NCBI GenBank assembly: GCA_946965045.2
Contig: OX337229.1
Location: 1,612,001-1,676,000, forward strand
From: Epithemia pelagica
Lineage: Eukaryota > Bacillariophyta > Bacillariophyceae > Surirellales > Surirellaceae
DNA length: 64,000 bases
Direction of reading: 5' to 3'
Both the position numbers and the translations under genes were made by a program. Below are positions 42,992-53,412 of this stretch, piece after piece; the stretch's first letter is position 1, and each line of letters opens with the position of its first letter. A model generated the notes under the pieces. The model had not been told where the DNA came from. It was given only the letters and a program-made list of their open reading frames with translations, and searched no databases.

Positions 42992-44521
42992 TTTGCACAA
43001 TTGAATCAGACACTCTTTGAATGTATAGGCTTGGAAGTAGTCGGTCAAAGAAACCACAACCTTTGAACAAAAAAAACAACAGCAAGACAGAGACAGTGCA
43101 ACAACCTGTTGATCCTTGTCAGTGTGGTGAATTGTGTTCAGCGCTCTCTCGTTCACACACTTCTGTACTCACTTTGTCGTACTTTTCTACCGAGAGTTTC
43201 TACGAAGACGTAGATGCGAAAAGAAGGGGAGAATCACACACACGTTTAGGAAAAAGGAAAGACGGTTAGGGGCAATTATATATAAGACATCAGCGCTATG
43301 TCGAGTTTCTAAGTAGAATGCGAATCGTAAGTGTCAGACCGCTAACTCAGAAAGATACATACACGTTTTTGAAATAATTATTGGTAACGACGAAATTGGT
43401 CGCAGAAGAAGAAAAGCAGCTAGGTAGGGCATTTAGCTACTCTAGCTAGCTAACGTAGTACTCCTCTAGCTCTAAAGAGTAGAGCATCCGTGTCCTGTAC
43501 AAGCTCTTCGTCCAGACCTACTCCTACAATATTGTATTTCCCATCTCTCCCATCTCTAGCCTCCAAAAGAAGTAGGAGTATTCCATACTCTTGCTCCTAG
43601 AGGTAACTACTCCTAGTAGGTAGGAGGTAGGAGTAATTCGCAACTTCGAGGAGTCTCGTTAAAACTGACTCCATGAATTCATGAAACAAAAATATGAAGG
43701 CCGCCTACTCATAATATAGAGCAGTAGACCAAATTGACCAGCTGCATATAGTTTGACCAATGACCAGTCAAATGATTCGCTCAAGCGATTTGTGACATTT
43801 TTGAATTCCGATTGACAAGGAAGTGACCTACAGTCGTGTCAATTGATGTCCATTCGACAAAGTTCTGCGGGAACCATCTGGTTTCCGATGCTTGTATCCA
43901 GTCTCCAATGCGAAATCGCCTACCTAAACACCTGGGACACGTGAATTCATTGTTGTAGTTCTATGGCGCTTGGTGCCTCGATCCTTGCCAGAAACGAGAA
44001 GATGATGTTGTGCGCTGTGAGTTGTGTGATTGTTGCCATCACAGAAACTATAGATAAATCGCCCGACTCTCACGATTGTCTGAAAGATTGCCAGGCGTGA
44101 CACTTGGTCTTGTTTGATCTTGCCCAAGGATGGAGTCTAACATTGTATTTAATCGGATATTTGTAGTTAACGCATCAAAACTTCTTCTCTTTCAATGGGC
44201 AATAACATAAATTGTTTCAGTCGTGTATCCGTATTAGTGCCTTTTGTATAAGCCTATTCTTGTATTTGAGAAACAGTAGGTCAGTGGCGCGTTGGGATAG
44301 AATTTTAGATGCAGTGACTGGACGTGCTAAGGGGAAAGGAAAGAGCTGGCACATTTTATTACTTCGTGCATGGATACAACATTAGTTTAATAATTCATCC
44401 GTTGGGGTCAACGGACCAAAATTGGGTCCACCAAACATCGAACCAACACGATCTCACAATTTCAAGAAACATAACCGCTTGAAATCACTGAAGAAGAGCA
44501 TCCACCAAAATAGCAACTATC
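42992..44521. other. long divergent intergenic region with pentanucleotide-rich repeats
   Basis: About 1.5 kb without a supported gene. 43420-43660 is rich in TACTCC/GGAGTA and CTCTAG words of the same kind as those around the transposons at 50400-53250. Small frames elsewhere show nothing. Confidence 0.55.
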
Positions 44522-45424
44522 ATGAACAAGATGAGAACGGTTGGAAGTCTTCTTCTAGCATCCGTGGGATGTACGAAGGGAATGGAGGGATTTATCGGGA
44601 CACCAACGGGAACTCTCGATCCGCAGAAAAGAAGACAGCTGGAATCTATTCTCAAACAACGGAATGCCCCAGAAACGGTGTCTTCGGGACCCGCTAACCC
44701 TGATGTCAGTCGTGACCTCTACCGGCCGTACGATGACTATTACTACGACGATTATATGCCTTATGGACATGACGACTACGCCTATGGGTACGATTACTAC
44801 GGGAAGAAAGGATACCGGTACGGAGACGATGATGACTACTACGCGCCTAAAAACGGATACGGAGGGAAGAAGAGAGGCAAAGGCAAAGGGGGCAAGAAAA
44901 AGGCCAAGTCATATGCGAACGATAATGCTTGTGAGCTGTTTGTCACTGAGGAACATTTCCGGTTCGGAGCAAGCAACGTGACTATCCCTGTCATGGACGG
45001 AGGCAACTCTACAGACATTGGAACAAAGTACATTTGGGCCGGCCAGTACCTCGAAGACCCGGCATCGATGCATCCTCTTGGAGCAATGATTCACGGAACA
45101 TGTACGAGAACTTTAGATGCCGGAGACAATTCTGCGGGTCAATGCGACTTTACTATCATCGAGACATCCAAAGGAACATACGATCAAATGCAGTTCAGTG
45201 GCGTTCTTCAAGGTGCAGGTGGCAACTTGCTAATAACAGGGGGATCAGGAAACTTTGTCGGCCTTATCGGAGATGCCAAAATAATGGCCTTTCCCGGTGG
45301 AGACCCACTTGAAGATGCCTCGTTCTATGATGTTACACTGGTAATTGGCTTGATTGTATGTCCACCACAATTTGATCCAAATGCGTTTGGAATTACCGAT
45401 GATCACTACTACTACTATCCTTGA
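44522..45424 (+). CDS. secreted Tyr/Lys/Gly-rich protein with a dirigent/AOC-like barrel domain
   Basis: Single exon, 300 residues from ATG 44522. A short hydrophobic N-terminus (MRTVGSLLLASVGC) suggests secretion. Residues ~65-110 are extremely Tyr/Asp-rich (YDDYYYDDYMPYGHDDYAYG), and 111-130 are Lys/Gly-rich (KNGYGGKKRGKGKGGKKKAK). From about residue 137 a single domain resembles the beta-barrel of dirigent and allene-oxide-cyclase proteins: ELFVTEEHFRFG, GTCTRTLDAGDNSAGQCDFT, then LLITGGSGNFVGLIGDAKI, the typical TGGTGxFxGxxG end. The C-terminus is again Tyr-rich (HYYYYP). The Lys/Gly and Tyr tracts recall silica- and wall-associated diatom proteins such as silaffins and cingulins, but no biosilica role is shown. 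The enzyme active site is not evident. Confidence 0.7.
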   Translation: MNKMRTVGSLLLASVGCTKGMEGFIGTPTGTLDPQKRRQLESILKQRNAPETVSSGPANPDVSRDLYRPYDDYYYDDYMPYGHDDYAYGYDYYGKKGYRYGDDDDYYAPKNGYGGKKRGKGKGGKKKAKSYANDNACELFVTEEHFRFGASNVTIPVMDGGNSTDIGTKYIWAGQYLEDPASMHPLGAMIHGTCTRTLDAGDNSAGQCDFTIIETSKGTYDQMQFSGVLQGAGGNLLITGGSGNFVGLIGDAKIMAFPGGDPLEDASFYDVTLVIGLIVCPPQFDPNAFGITDDHYYYYP

Positions 45425-45736
45425 TACAGGGTTACAGGCGGGTTGTAATGTCGTGTTGGAATGGTATGGGCACTAAATAGCGAGCATACGAAAAAAGCAG
45501 TATAAAGTTTTCACACGTGAATAGTATTACATGTTATTTGATCATACTGCTCCTTGTTTTCATTTGTCAACATACTCCTAGTTCATAACGGGCCAGCTTT
45601 CTGTGCATTTCTTTTAAGATAACAGTTGGCCTATTCGTTTTATCTCTCAGGTGCACCAATTCTTTTTAAAAAGTCGATACGAAGAGGTCGCAAGTGTTCT
45701 ATCATTATGAATCCTTTCGGTGTTTTTCTTTCCTTC
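45425..45736. other. convergent 3' spacer
   Basis: 312 bp between the Tyr-rich gene (plus) and the armadillo gene (minus). Nothing distinctive. Confidence 0.5.
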
Positions 45737-47890
45737 TCAAACTTGCTTGAACACAGTGGACCTGTGTCTATAGAGTCGTATTCTCAGCTCTTTTGCTTGT
45801 TGTGGATAATGGACCGCGACTTTGCGAAGGAGCGAGAGTGCATCTTCGTCCAGGGCATGCTGCACCGCCGGCCCATAGTTTTGTGTAAGGTTGCACAGAG
45901 CAAGACACCCGGCTTTCTGAACGTTAATTTTACCCTCGTGTCTCCGCATGGCTACAATGATTGTTCCCACCGCCCCTGCATCGGTCAACATTGGCTTGTT
46001 GCCGTCATCGTTGGCACACATTCGGCCAATGGAAAGGCATCCGTGTTCCTGAATGAACGCATTCTGTTCAAATTGCCACATCGCAGTCAGGATCGCTTCT
46101 ATACCACGAAACGACACAACATCAACATAAACGCGATCACCTTCGTTCATCAGTCTCTCCAAGGCTAGACAGGCTGCTTCTTGCAATGCTTCGTCGGTCC
46201 GATGAAGACGCATAGACAGTGTTATCAGTCCGATCCCCTCGAGGGTCATGATGGATTGGAGAACAACCGGATCGCCAACCACCATGGACGAAATAAATAA
46301 ACAACACTTGTGTTGCAATGTAGGTGTGGCTGGATACATCTTCATTGCTTTGAGCACGGTCGCAATTGCGCCGTACGATACAACTAAAGCCTTAACATTT
46401 TTCCCAGCGGCCCTGGTGGAGATGAGATTGGAAAGGCACTCGCATCCACAGTCCTGGATCATTTCATCTTGTTCAAAGATCCACATAGTACAAAGCAAGG
46501 TTTCTACACCTCCAGCAGAACGAATCACATCGACGGCTGACTCATCCTGTGATAAATTGGCCAACGTGCCCGTGGCCCAGCGTGCTTCGTACAAGGCCCG
46601 ATCCGCATCGGTAGTCTCCAAGGGCGAATCCAAATTTGGTACCCCCGGAGCTCTGGCAGAGACATAGGCAGACACCGATGATCCAGAAACTGAAGGGATT
46701 CTACGACTGTCGGGTGCATGACTCACCAATCCGGTATGGTAAGTTGCAGCATAAGACTGGTCGTCGTGCATAGGTGCTGAGGCGGACGCTGTCCATTGAG
46801 AATGGGAAGCTCCACCAGCAGTGCTCGTATTCCCCAATGTCGCACTGCCAGCGCTGGAAGTATCAGCCAAGAAGTGTCCAAAAGCTCTATCGATGTCATC
46901 CATGGTAGGCGGTGGAGGAGAAACCATACTACCAGGACCCTGAGAAGGCACCGTAGTTGGGGGCATCATAGAGACGTCTCGACTGTCTACTGTAGCACTC
47001 GTGGGTGGAAAGTGGTAGCTTCCGGGATACGACAGCATGGTGTGACCAGCAAGCCGTGAGGAGGAATCTCCCTCATTTGTGACAAATGTTCCCGTATTGC
47101 TGAGGGCGTCAACGGAAGCTTCGTCGGTAGAAGATATGTTTGCTCTGGGATGAGAATATAATGTATTGAGCCTTTGCGGACCGCCATGCATATTGTCGAA
47201 ATCATCTTGGTCCATAGGTTCAGGGTCATTTGTCACAATAGTGGATGCGTCATCCAAAGTGCGAGTATCCATCGTCGTTGCCACGTGGATTTGATGCGGT
47301 TGAGCATTTGACAGAGACATTGACGAATTCAAAGCTTCGGTGTTCTGTCCACCAGATCCTCGATCAGGGACGTGTTTCTCCTGACAATACTGTAGGATAT
47401 TGGTTACGATATATATTCCTCCAACATCAGTTATTAATCGTCGAACGGCTGTGTCCCCCAAGGACCAGGCACACAGCATCTCCAGTTGATCCACGATAAA
47501 GTCAGGTCCACGACTTGGGTTTTCCCTGTCCAACAAAGAATGAACCATTTCTGCTATTTTCTCTTCCAAATCTTTCTGGTCGATCACTGTTGATGTTGTT
47601 GTTGTCGAAAACGCTCTTGAGGGTCGAGCTACAGTGGGACTTTCAACTTCGTACGGAGCGGAGGGAGTGGGCAGTTCTTGGGACACCGAGTGATCGCTAC
47701 TGTCCACGCCGGCGTTGGGAAAGTGGACGGGCCATTCTTCTCGACAAAGAGGACATTCATCGTGAATCACTTCAAGGCGGCCTCGACCGAAAAAAGACCT
47801 TCGTCGTTGTCGTTGCAAGGTGACATCGGGGTGAACTGGACAAACAACCTCAAAGTCGTTCGATCTCCGTCTCCCCGCTACTGCCAACAT
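45737..47890 (-). CDS. armadillo-repeat protein with N-terminal Cys/His motif
   Basis: Single exon, 717 residues from ATG 47890; the frame extends a little upstream from a TTG only. Residues 17-50 hold CPVHPDV...ECPLCREEW, a Cys-His-Cys-Cys pattern like the small zinc-binding heads seen in many diatom proteins. A long Ser/Thr/Pro-rich middle follows. From about residue 425 armadillo-type helical repeats run to the end, each about 42 residues (for example GGVETLLCTMWIFEQDEMIQ, GAIATVLKAMKMYPATPTLQ, GAVGTIIVAMRRHEGKINVQ). It ends with LLRKVAVHYPQQAKELRIRL. The next gene (48541-50222) has the same repeat type and a similar end, so the two are probably tandem paralogues. Function unknown; these repeats usually bind proteins. 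Confidence 0.8.
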   Translation of the reverse strand: MLAVAGRRRSNDFEVVCPVHPDVTLQRQRRRSFFGRGRLEVIHDECPLCREEWPVHFPNAGVDSSDHSVSQELPTPSAPYEVESPTVARPSRAFSTTTTSTVIDQKDLEEKIAEMVHSLLDRENPSRGPDFIVDQLEMLCAWSLGDTAVRRLITDVGGIYIVTNILQYCQEKHVPDRGSGGQNTEALNSSMSLSNAQPHQIHVATTMDTRTLDDASTIVTNDPEPMDQDDFDNMHGGPQRLNTLYSHPRANISSTDEASVDALSNTGTFVTNEGDSSSRLAGHTMLSYPGSYHFPPTSATVDSRDVSMMPPTTVPSQGPGSMVSPPPPTMDDIDRAFGHFLADTSSAGSATLGNTSTAGGASHSQWTASASAPMHDDQSYAATYHTGLVSHAPDSRRIPSVSGSSVSAYVSARAPGVPNLDSPLETTDADRALYEARWATGTLANLSQDESAVDVIRSAGGVETLLCTMWIFEQDEMIQDCGCECLSNLISTRAAGKNVKALVVSYGAIATVLKAMKMYPATPTLQHKCCLFISSMVVGDPVVLQSIMTLEGIGLITLSMRLHRTDEALQEAACLALERLMNEGDRVYVDVVSFRGIEAILTAMWQFEQNAFIQEHGCLSIGRMCANDDGNKPMLTDAGAVGTIIVAMRRHEGKINVQKAGCLALCNLTQNYGPAVQHALDEDALSLLRKVAVHYPQQAKELRIRLYRHRSTVFKQV

Positions 47891-48540
47891 ACTCGTATTC
47901 CTCTTTGTTCCAAAAGGGTCGGTGGTGCTTGTTTTCCTCTTGTCTTTGGACCAATTGACAATCAACCTGTGTTATTGTGTGGCCATCGTCTCTGGGAAAG
48001 GAGCCCCCATAATCCACGACTCAAACTATCCATCTCTGTCGCTGTTGTCGCAATCAGCGATTGTGTGATTCGGTACGTTCCAAGACTCGACTATCTCTTG
48101 GATTTTTATTTTCCGACTTAACGACAGGCTCTTTTTGTTGAAACCTACACATGAATTACCGAATCGTCACTTGTTCATGTCATTTATTACTCATTCAGTT
48201 GTGTTCCTACTTGTATTCGAGACGCATTGGATCGACCTCTTGGTTGTCACTATCCGCCCCAAATTTCCGTCGTGTTGTTGCCCTTCCTCACCCAGGAGGT
48301 TTATCGTCATTCAAATGCCATTCCATCGATCTTACTCCAAAAATGGCACCTATGACTCCACGGTCAATGGGTCTGTGTGAAGGTGGCTATTCGTTACTCA
48401 GTAGTGTTCGTACAAGAACCATGTAAATCACTATTACTCACTCGGATGTGTTCCTGATCAGCGTCTAAAGATGACAACCTTGAATAACAAAAAGATCAAT
48501 GGTAAACATAAAAAGCGAAACACATGCCTGTTTTTTCGGT
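47891..48540. other. spacer between tandem armadillo genes
   Basis: 650 bp, no gene seen; promoter of the downstream gene and 3' end of the upstream gene. Confidence 0.5.
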
Positions 48541-50222
48541 CTATGAAAACCACACAATCGGCGCATAGCGAGCAAGGCGAAGTCTGGTCATAATCTGTCG
48601 GGCATGATCTGGACTGTGTGATTTGGCGACACGAACAACTGCGAGTGCGCCATATCCATTGGCCATTTGAGCAATCTGCAGCTTCTCAGTCAAGTTGAAC
48701 AGGGCTACACACCCAGCTACTTGGATTCGAGAGGTCTTTGGATGCGACCTCATGGCCTGCACTATTCGCTCCAAAGCCCCCGAGCGGGCAATGGAAAACT
48801 TGCGCTCCACATGACAAATCGATAAATGTCCAAACAAACGGCATGCCTCTTCCTGAACGTCCGAATTGGATTCATGTTCAGTCATCGCATGAAGCACAGT
48901 TGCTAAGCCTCGGCCTGAAACAATAAGAGTCTTGTTCGATTCGACCTTTCTGCACAAAGCTTTCAGGACTGCACAACCAAGCATTTGTACTTTTGCGTCC
49001 TTAGGATGTGCCTTCATTGCTGACAGTACTGCATCAATGCCTCCCGAGTTACCAATAGCAAGGCTTGTGTCTGATCCATCCATACTGAGTCTATGGAGGC
49101 CGACCATGCCTCTCCGCTGGACATGAACATCCTGACGAGCATTAGCCATTGCAACGAGAATGGCCTTCACTGTGTCATACCTTTCGATCAAGATGCGACG
49201 ATAGTCAGAGATGCGCGCGAAACAACATATTGCACAGAGACCCTTTTCCTGAAGATTTGCATTGTTGGAATACTTTTTCATGGCTGCGAAAATCGTTTTC
49301 ATAGCACCTTTGGATTCCAGAACAGAGCACAATGATGATTGGTGTGCCAGATTTGCAAGACAACTTACGCCAAGCTGTTGCAATCGAAGGAAGTAAACTG
49401 AGTCATCGTCTTTTTCACGGTGTCTTTTCTTTCCGTCGTCTTTGCCATCAAACCGCGTAGGTTTGTCCTCGTTCAAATGACGTTCCATCGCTCTTACAAT
49501 GGCACCAATACCTCCACGGTCAGCAACCGCACGTAGCTGCATGCCGTTGTGCGTGAAAGTCAATTCGCGCATTCTTGCCATATAATAGGCTGTTTTGGTA
49601 AGAGTGTTATCGGCGTGGTCCATGGACTCAATTGTTTGCTGGATTCGTCTAAGAGTTTCCTCTGACGGCTTCTCTTCCCTGAGTCCTGGATGTCCAAGAG
49701 CTCTAGAGTTGCTCTCTGTTCTTTCCTCTTCCTCGTCTCCCTCATCCAAATCCGACAATACTTCCTGATCGCTCATCCATCTCCTTGTTAAGCTGTCTTT
49801 GAGCACAGCCGAAACCTCTTTGGAATGAGACAGTGAACTAGAGGATAGTCCTGTCGCACTGTGAGAAGCACTTCCTGATTCCATTGACCCCATGTGTGTA
49901 CCTCCGCCATCGCTGTCAAAAAAGTCTTCAAACTGGGAGAGTTTCTCGGACAGAGAGTGCCTTCCCTCCGACATTGAAATATCCTCCAGGTCTGACTGCG
50001 TCTACGTACCAGTGGGCACCAGGGTAAGACAGTGACACGGTATACCAAACAGACCAAGGAAACCAGAAAACTTACCGAGTCTGCCGACTCTCCCAGACGA
50101 CGCTCATTTCGAAACTTTGCAAAACGCGACTTCTTACTTCCACTGCTCTCTTTATTTTTTCTCCTCTTCGAAAAGCTACTACCCAGTCGAAAGCGTCCTG
50201 AAGACTCAGTGTTGCTATTCAT
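48541..50222 (-). CDS. armadillo-repeat protein, 533 aa
   Basis: Two exons on the minus strand, 50222-50076 and 49995-48541, with an 80-bp intron (GTAAGT...GACGCAG); phase 0 joining gives GESADS|SDLEDISMSEG. The first exon is Ser/Arg/Lys-rich. A shorter model would start at ATG 49974. Residues ~175-500 are armadillo repeats (GGIGAIVRAMERHLNED, GAMKTIFAAMKKYSNNANLQ, GGIDAVLSAMKAHPKDAKVQ, GALERIVQAMRSHPKTSRIQ). The end VAKSHSPDHARQIMTRLRLARYAP parallels that of the neighbouring armadillo gene, supporting tandem duplication followed by divergence, since the N-terminal halves differ. No catalytic domain. Likely a protein-binding scaffold. Confidence 0.82.
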
Positions 50223-51110
50223 TCTTCGACTTCCTGATTTCTTCGATGAAGACTGTCCTCTCAGTTCGTTGTGTTGTCGCCAACCCAAAGAACAAAACGG
50301 GTGAAGTTGGAGGGAGAATGGGAAGCGAGCGAGTGCAAGTGTGGAGGTGCGAGTGCCATCCAATTAAAAAGTCAGACGGCGTCTCTACCTCAAGTACTCA
50401 TTAGAGAGTAGAGCTACGTGCTGAGGGCTTAGTAGCTGCATGCCCTTGAAGATGATCCCGAGAACACATAACACATATGTACTTTTTTGCACTCTCGCTC
50501 TCGCTCTCACTCCCACTCCCACTCCCACTCCCTCTCTCTACTAGCTCTAGCTAGTAGCTAGTTAGAAAGCATGAGACGATTCGTAATAATATACTTAGAG
50601 TGACGAACAATCTAAATTCACACATCCGTAGTTAAAGCATAGTAAGGCTAGCTCCGCTGTCTTGCACACCACTCCCAAAGTTCCCTCCTTACTCCTTACC
50701 TCTAGCTAGAGCGCTCTACCGTCCTGCGAAATGTTTTCAGGGTTTTTTTTGTTAGAGGAAGACAACTATGACTATGATGTAGAAAGGTAGGAGTGCCTCT
50801 AGATTTTAGAAACAATCGAGCTGGTTCTCCTCTACTCCTCTAGGTAAGTTCATTGGACAAGGTACAATAGGTAGAAGGAGAAGGTAAGTATTACTTAATA
50901 GGAGCATCAATAATATTTGAATGTGTGGTGTCAAAGACGGTATTGGCATTACTGGCTTGCTACATACGAGTACTCCAAAACATTTGGGTGTCCGATTAGA
51001 GCTACGGTCTACTGTGCGATGTTCTACATTGTAGACCTCTCGAGCCTAGCTAGAGCTAGAGAGTAGAGAGAGAGAGAGAGAGCTCCTCGTATCAAGCACA
51101 TAATAGTAGA
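50223..51110. other. repeat-rich intergenic region left of the mariner element
   Basis: No gene. It contains a pyrimidine microsatellite at about 50486-50538 (CTCTCG/CACTCC units), an AG run near 51063-51082, and many CTAGCTAGAG-type palindromic words (around 50539-50575, 50700-50720, 51047-51060). Confidence 0.6.
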
Positions 51111-51112
51111 TA

Positions 51113-51144
51113 CTCCCTCCTGCCCAAAATTATCGCAACAAGTT
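51113..51144 (+). repeat. left TIR of the mariner-like element
   Basis: 32 bp, 31 identical to the reverse complement of 53013-53044. Confidence 0.92.
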
Positions 51145-51244
51145 ACTAAAAATGACGTAACTTCTCACGCGCAAGCCCGTTGGCGCTAAAAATTATATAG
51201 ATCGATAGCTTATTACACGACTCAAATTTCCATGTATAATTTAT

Positions 51245-52675
51245 ATGTTCCATCTCACAATCCTGGAGAGTTACAGGGAACTAAACGAGGTGAAAAAAGA
51301 AACTCAGACTTTGGCGTACCGGTTCTGGCCCTACAGGCATACCCAAGCCATGCCACCTTCAGGGGAGGCCCGCAAGGGGGTAAAGTACAAGGAATTGCGG
51401 AGAGAAGACCGCGGACGTGCCATGGCGATCCTTCTAACCTTCCATCTGAATGGCACCTTGCCCAGAGGTGTTTTGTCAGGCGTCGCTGAAATGTTTGGTG
51501 TGCATCGATCCACCATAAGCCGACTTTGGGAGCGCGCGCAGAAATCGCGCGTGGAGAACGTAATTAACTCTCCTGAAATTTCATCCAACGCACGCGCGCG
51601 CGGAAGACTCCCTATTTGTTCTTCACCAGACGTTAGAGAAGCTGTTAAAAATGTCCCATTGATGAAGAGACGAACCCAGGAACAACTCTCTACCGTTCTG
51701 GGTATGTCAAGAAGCACAGTGCAGCGATTTGTGAAGAAAGGCACTCTACGATGCCATACCAACACCCTAAAACCCTTCCTCACTGAAACCAACATGATGG
51801 CAAGATACCTGATGGCACAATCCTTTGTAAACCCCTTGAAACCCGGTGAGTACCAAGACATGATGGACATGATCCATGTCGATGAAAAGTGGTTTTTTGT
51901 GACGAAAGATGCACAGCGCTTTATCTTGACCGACGATGAAGAGGATCCACAGAGGACATGCAAACACAAGAGCCACATCACAAAGGTAATGTTCTTTTGT
52001 GCTGTGGCTCGTCCTCGCTTTATTCCAGCTATGAATCAATGGTGGGATGGTAAACTGGGCATCTGGCCCATTGGTGAGTGGGTCCCTGCGAAGAGGAGCA
52101 GCGTCAACAGGGAAAAGGGGACTATGGTATGGAAGAACATTACTGTTAACAGAGAGGTCTACAGGGATTTACTTGTGGAAAAACTAATGCCAGCAATATT
52201 GGAGAAGTGGCCACAAGCAGACAGAAACAAGAGAACCATAAGGATTCAACAGGATGGCGCCAAGTCCCATATCAAGGATGGAGACATGTACTTTGTGGAG
52301 TTCCTGAGATCCATGAAAGAGTTGGGAGTGAGGGCAGAGTTCTTTACACAAGCTCCCAACAGCCCAGACACAAACATTTGTGATCTGGGCTTTTTCAGGG
52401 CTATCCAGAGTCATGGTTTGATTGTTGGGTCGAGCGAGGCACAGCTGCTTGAATCTGTACAGAATGCTTTTGATTCCTATCCAAGAGACAGACTAAACCA
52501 CACATGGCTCACCCTCCAATCTTGCTTCAATGAAATCATTAAAGCAGGAGGAGGGAATGACTACAAAATACCCCACATGAATAAACAGGGGCTGGAGAGG
52601 AGAGGGGAGCTTCCCCATGTGCTGCCAGTTGCAGACGACCTCTGCAGCCCTACAAGCAGCAATCTGCAAGACTAG
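51245..52675 (+). CDS. mariner-like transposase (DD37D), 476 aa
   Basis: Uninterrupted frame from ATG 51245. Residues ~55-130 hold a first helix-turn-helix (LSGVAEMFGVHRSTISRLWERA) and ~135-170 a second (QEQLSTVLGMSRSTVQRFVKKG), the bipartite DNA-binding head of mariner transposases. The catalytic triad is Asp213 in MIHVDEKWFF, Asp337 in RIQQDGAKSHI and Asp375 in NSPDTNICDLGFFRAIQ. The last two are 37 residues apart, a DD37D spacing, whereas plant mariners usually have DD39D and animal mariners DD34D. The surrounding motifs (IQQD.A, PNSPD.N..DLGFF..IQ) are closest to plant-type mariner-like elements. It lies inside matching TIRs and appears functional. Confidence 0.95.
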   Translation: MFHLTILESYRELNEVKKETQTLAYRFWPYRHTQAMPPSGEARKGVKYKELRREDRGRAMAILLTFHLNGTLPRGVLSGVAEMFGVHRSTISRLWERAQKSRVENVINSPEISSNARARGRLPICSSPDVREAVKNVPLMKRRTQEQLSTVLGMSRSTVQRFVKKGTLRCHTNTLKPFLTETNMMARYLMAQSFVNPLKPGEYQDMMDMIHVDEKWFFVTKDAQRFILTDDEEDPQRTCKHKSHITKVMFFCAVARPRFIPAMNQWWDGKLGIWPIGEWVPAKRSSVNREKGTMVWKNITVNREVYRDLLVEKLMPAILEKWPQADRNKRTIRIQQDGAKSHIKDGDMYFVEFLRSMKELGVRAEFFTQAPNSPDTNICDLGFFRAIQSHGLIVGSSEAQLLESVQNAFDSYPRDRLNHTWLTLQSCFNEIIKAGGGNDYKIPHMNKQGLERRGELPHVLPVADDLCSPTSSNLQD

Positions 52676-53012
52676 ACATTAATAGACTAGTCAAATGAAT
52701 ACCTGGTCGACCTCCACTGAACCAGGAGGCGACCAGGGGCCACGGCCAATGATCGTCACCCTAGTAGGAGTAGGATCATTGTGTGTGTTGTGTCGTTGTT
52801 CCTGCCATTCGTGATTTTTCAGTGTTGGTGGTGGGAGATGAGTGAGGTCTTGTACCGTTGGGGAGTGATGATTGAAGGGCTGGATAGATTTTTTAGCACG
52901 TGTCACAGTGAATGTTCATCTCCAAAATTCGACTCCGAATGAGCCGGCCATCCTCCTGTAGAAATGTACCAGGGCCTACGAGAGCTTTTTGTGCGACTAC
53001 TATGACTAAAAA

Positions 53013-53044
53013 AACTTGTTGCAATAATTTTGGGCAGGAGGGAG
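53013..53044 (-). repeat. right TIR of the mariner-like element
   Basis: Inverted partner of 51113-51144; followed by TA at 53045-53046. Confidence 0.92.
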
Positions 53045-53046
53045 TA

Positions 53047-53412
53047 GTAGCGGTAGATCAAACTACACTATTGTACTTCTACCTTCTACCTACTCTCGTG
53101 CTGTAGAGTACGTGTAGTAGCTCCTACTAGGAGTAGCTCTTAGCTCTACTAGAGAGATCTCAAGCTAGCTAGAGTGAGCTACTACAATACCCATAGTACT
53201 CTCTAGTAGAGAGTAGAGGTAGAGACAAGTAGTATTAATACTTCCCGGTGTCGAGTCCTTTCAAGGAGGGACCGCCCGGCGCGGAGGGTAGAATGACGAG
53301 GAGGGCAATGGTCGAGGAGGGCGCACGCCCGACAAGACAATTGCCCGTCGAGCCATTCTCCCGACAAGCCGGGCGCGCCCGACGCGAGAGGACGGCCAGA
53401 AACAGGGAAGTA
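53047..53412. other. spacer between two transposons with a GC-rich stem-loop
   Basis: The first ~200 bp are made of CTAGCTAGAG/TACTCC words. 53248-53400 is abruptly GC-rich and contains the nested inverted repeat listed at 53290-53359. No gene. Confidence 0.6.
53290..53359. repeat. nested GC-rich inverted repeat (possible cruciform)
   Basis: Outer arms AGAATG/CATTCT, middle arms GGGCAAT/ATTGCCC and an inner perfect GGGCG-CA-CGCCC hairpin at 53319-53330 are symmetrically nested over 70 bp. Confidence 0.65.

Larger units (their letters stand above)
51113..53044 (+). mobile_element. mariner-like DNA transposon with intact transposase
   Basis: Terminal inverted repeats of 32 bp at 51113-51144 and 53013-53044 start CTCCCTCCTGCCCAAAATTA and differ at one position. 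The element is flanked by TA on both sides (51111-51112, 53045-53046), the target duplication of the Tc1/mariner superfamily. It carries one uninterrupted transposase and about 335 bp of noncoding 3' sequence. The TIR start CTCCCTCC and the inner CCCAAAAT resemble plant mariner-like and Stowaway ends. It may still be mobile. Confidence 0.93.

Noticed and set aside
53290-53359. Possible rho-independent terminator
   Set aside because: Nuclear eukaryotic DNA, no T-tract after the stem and no adjacent gene.
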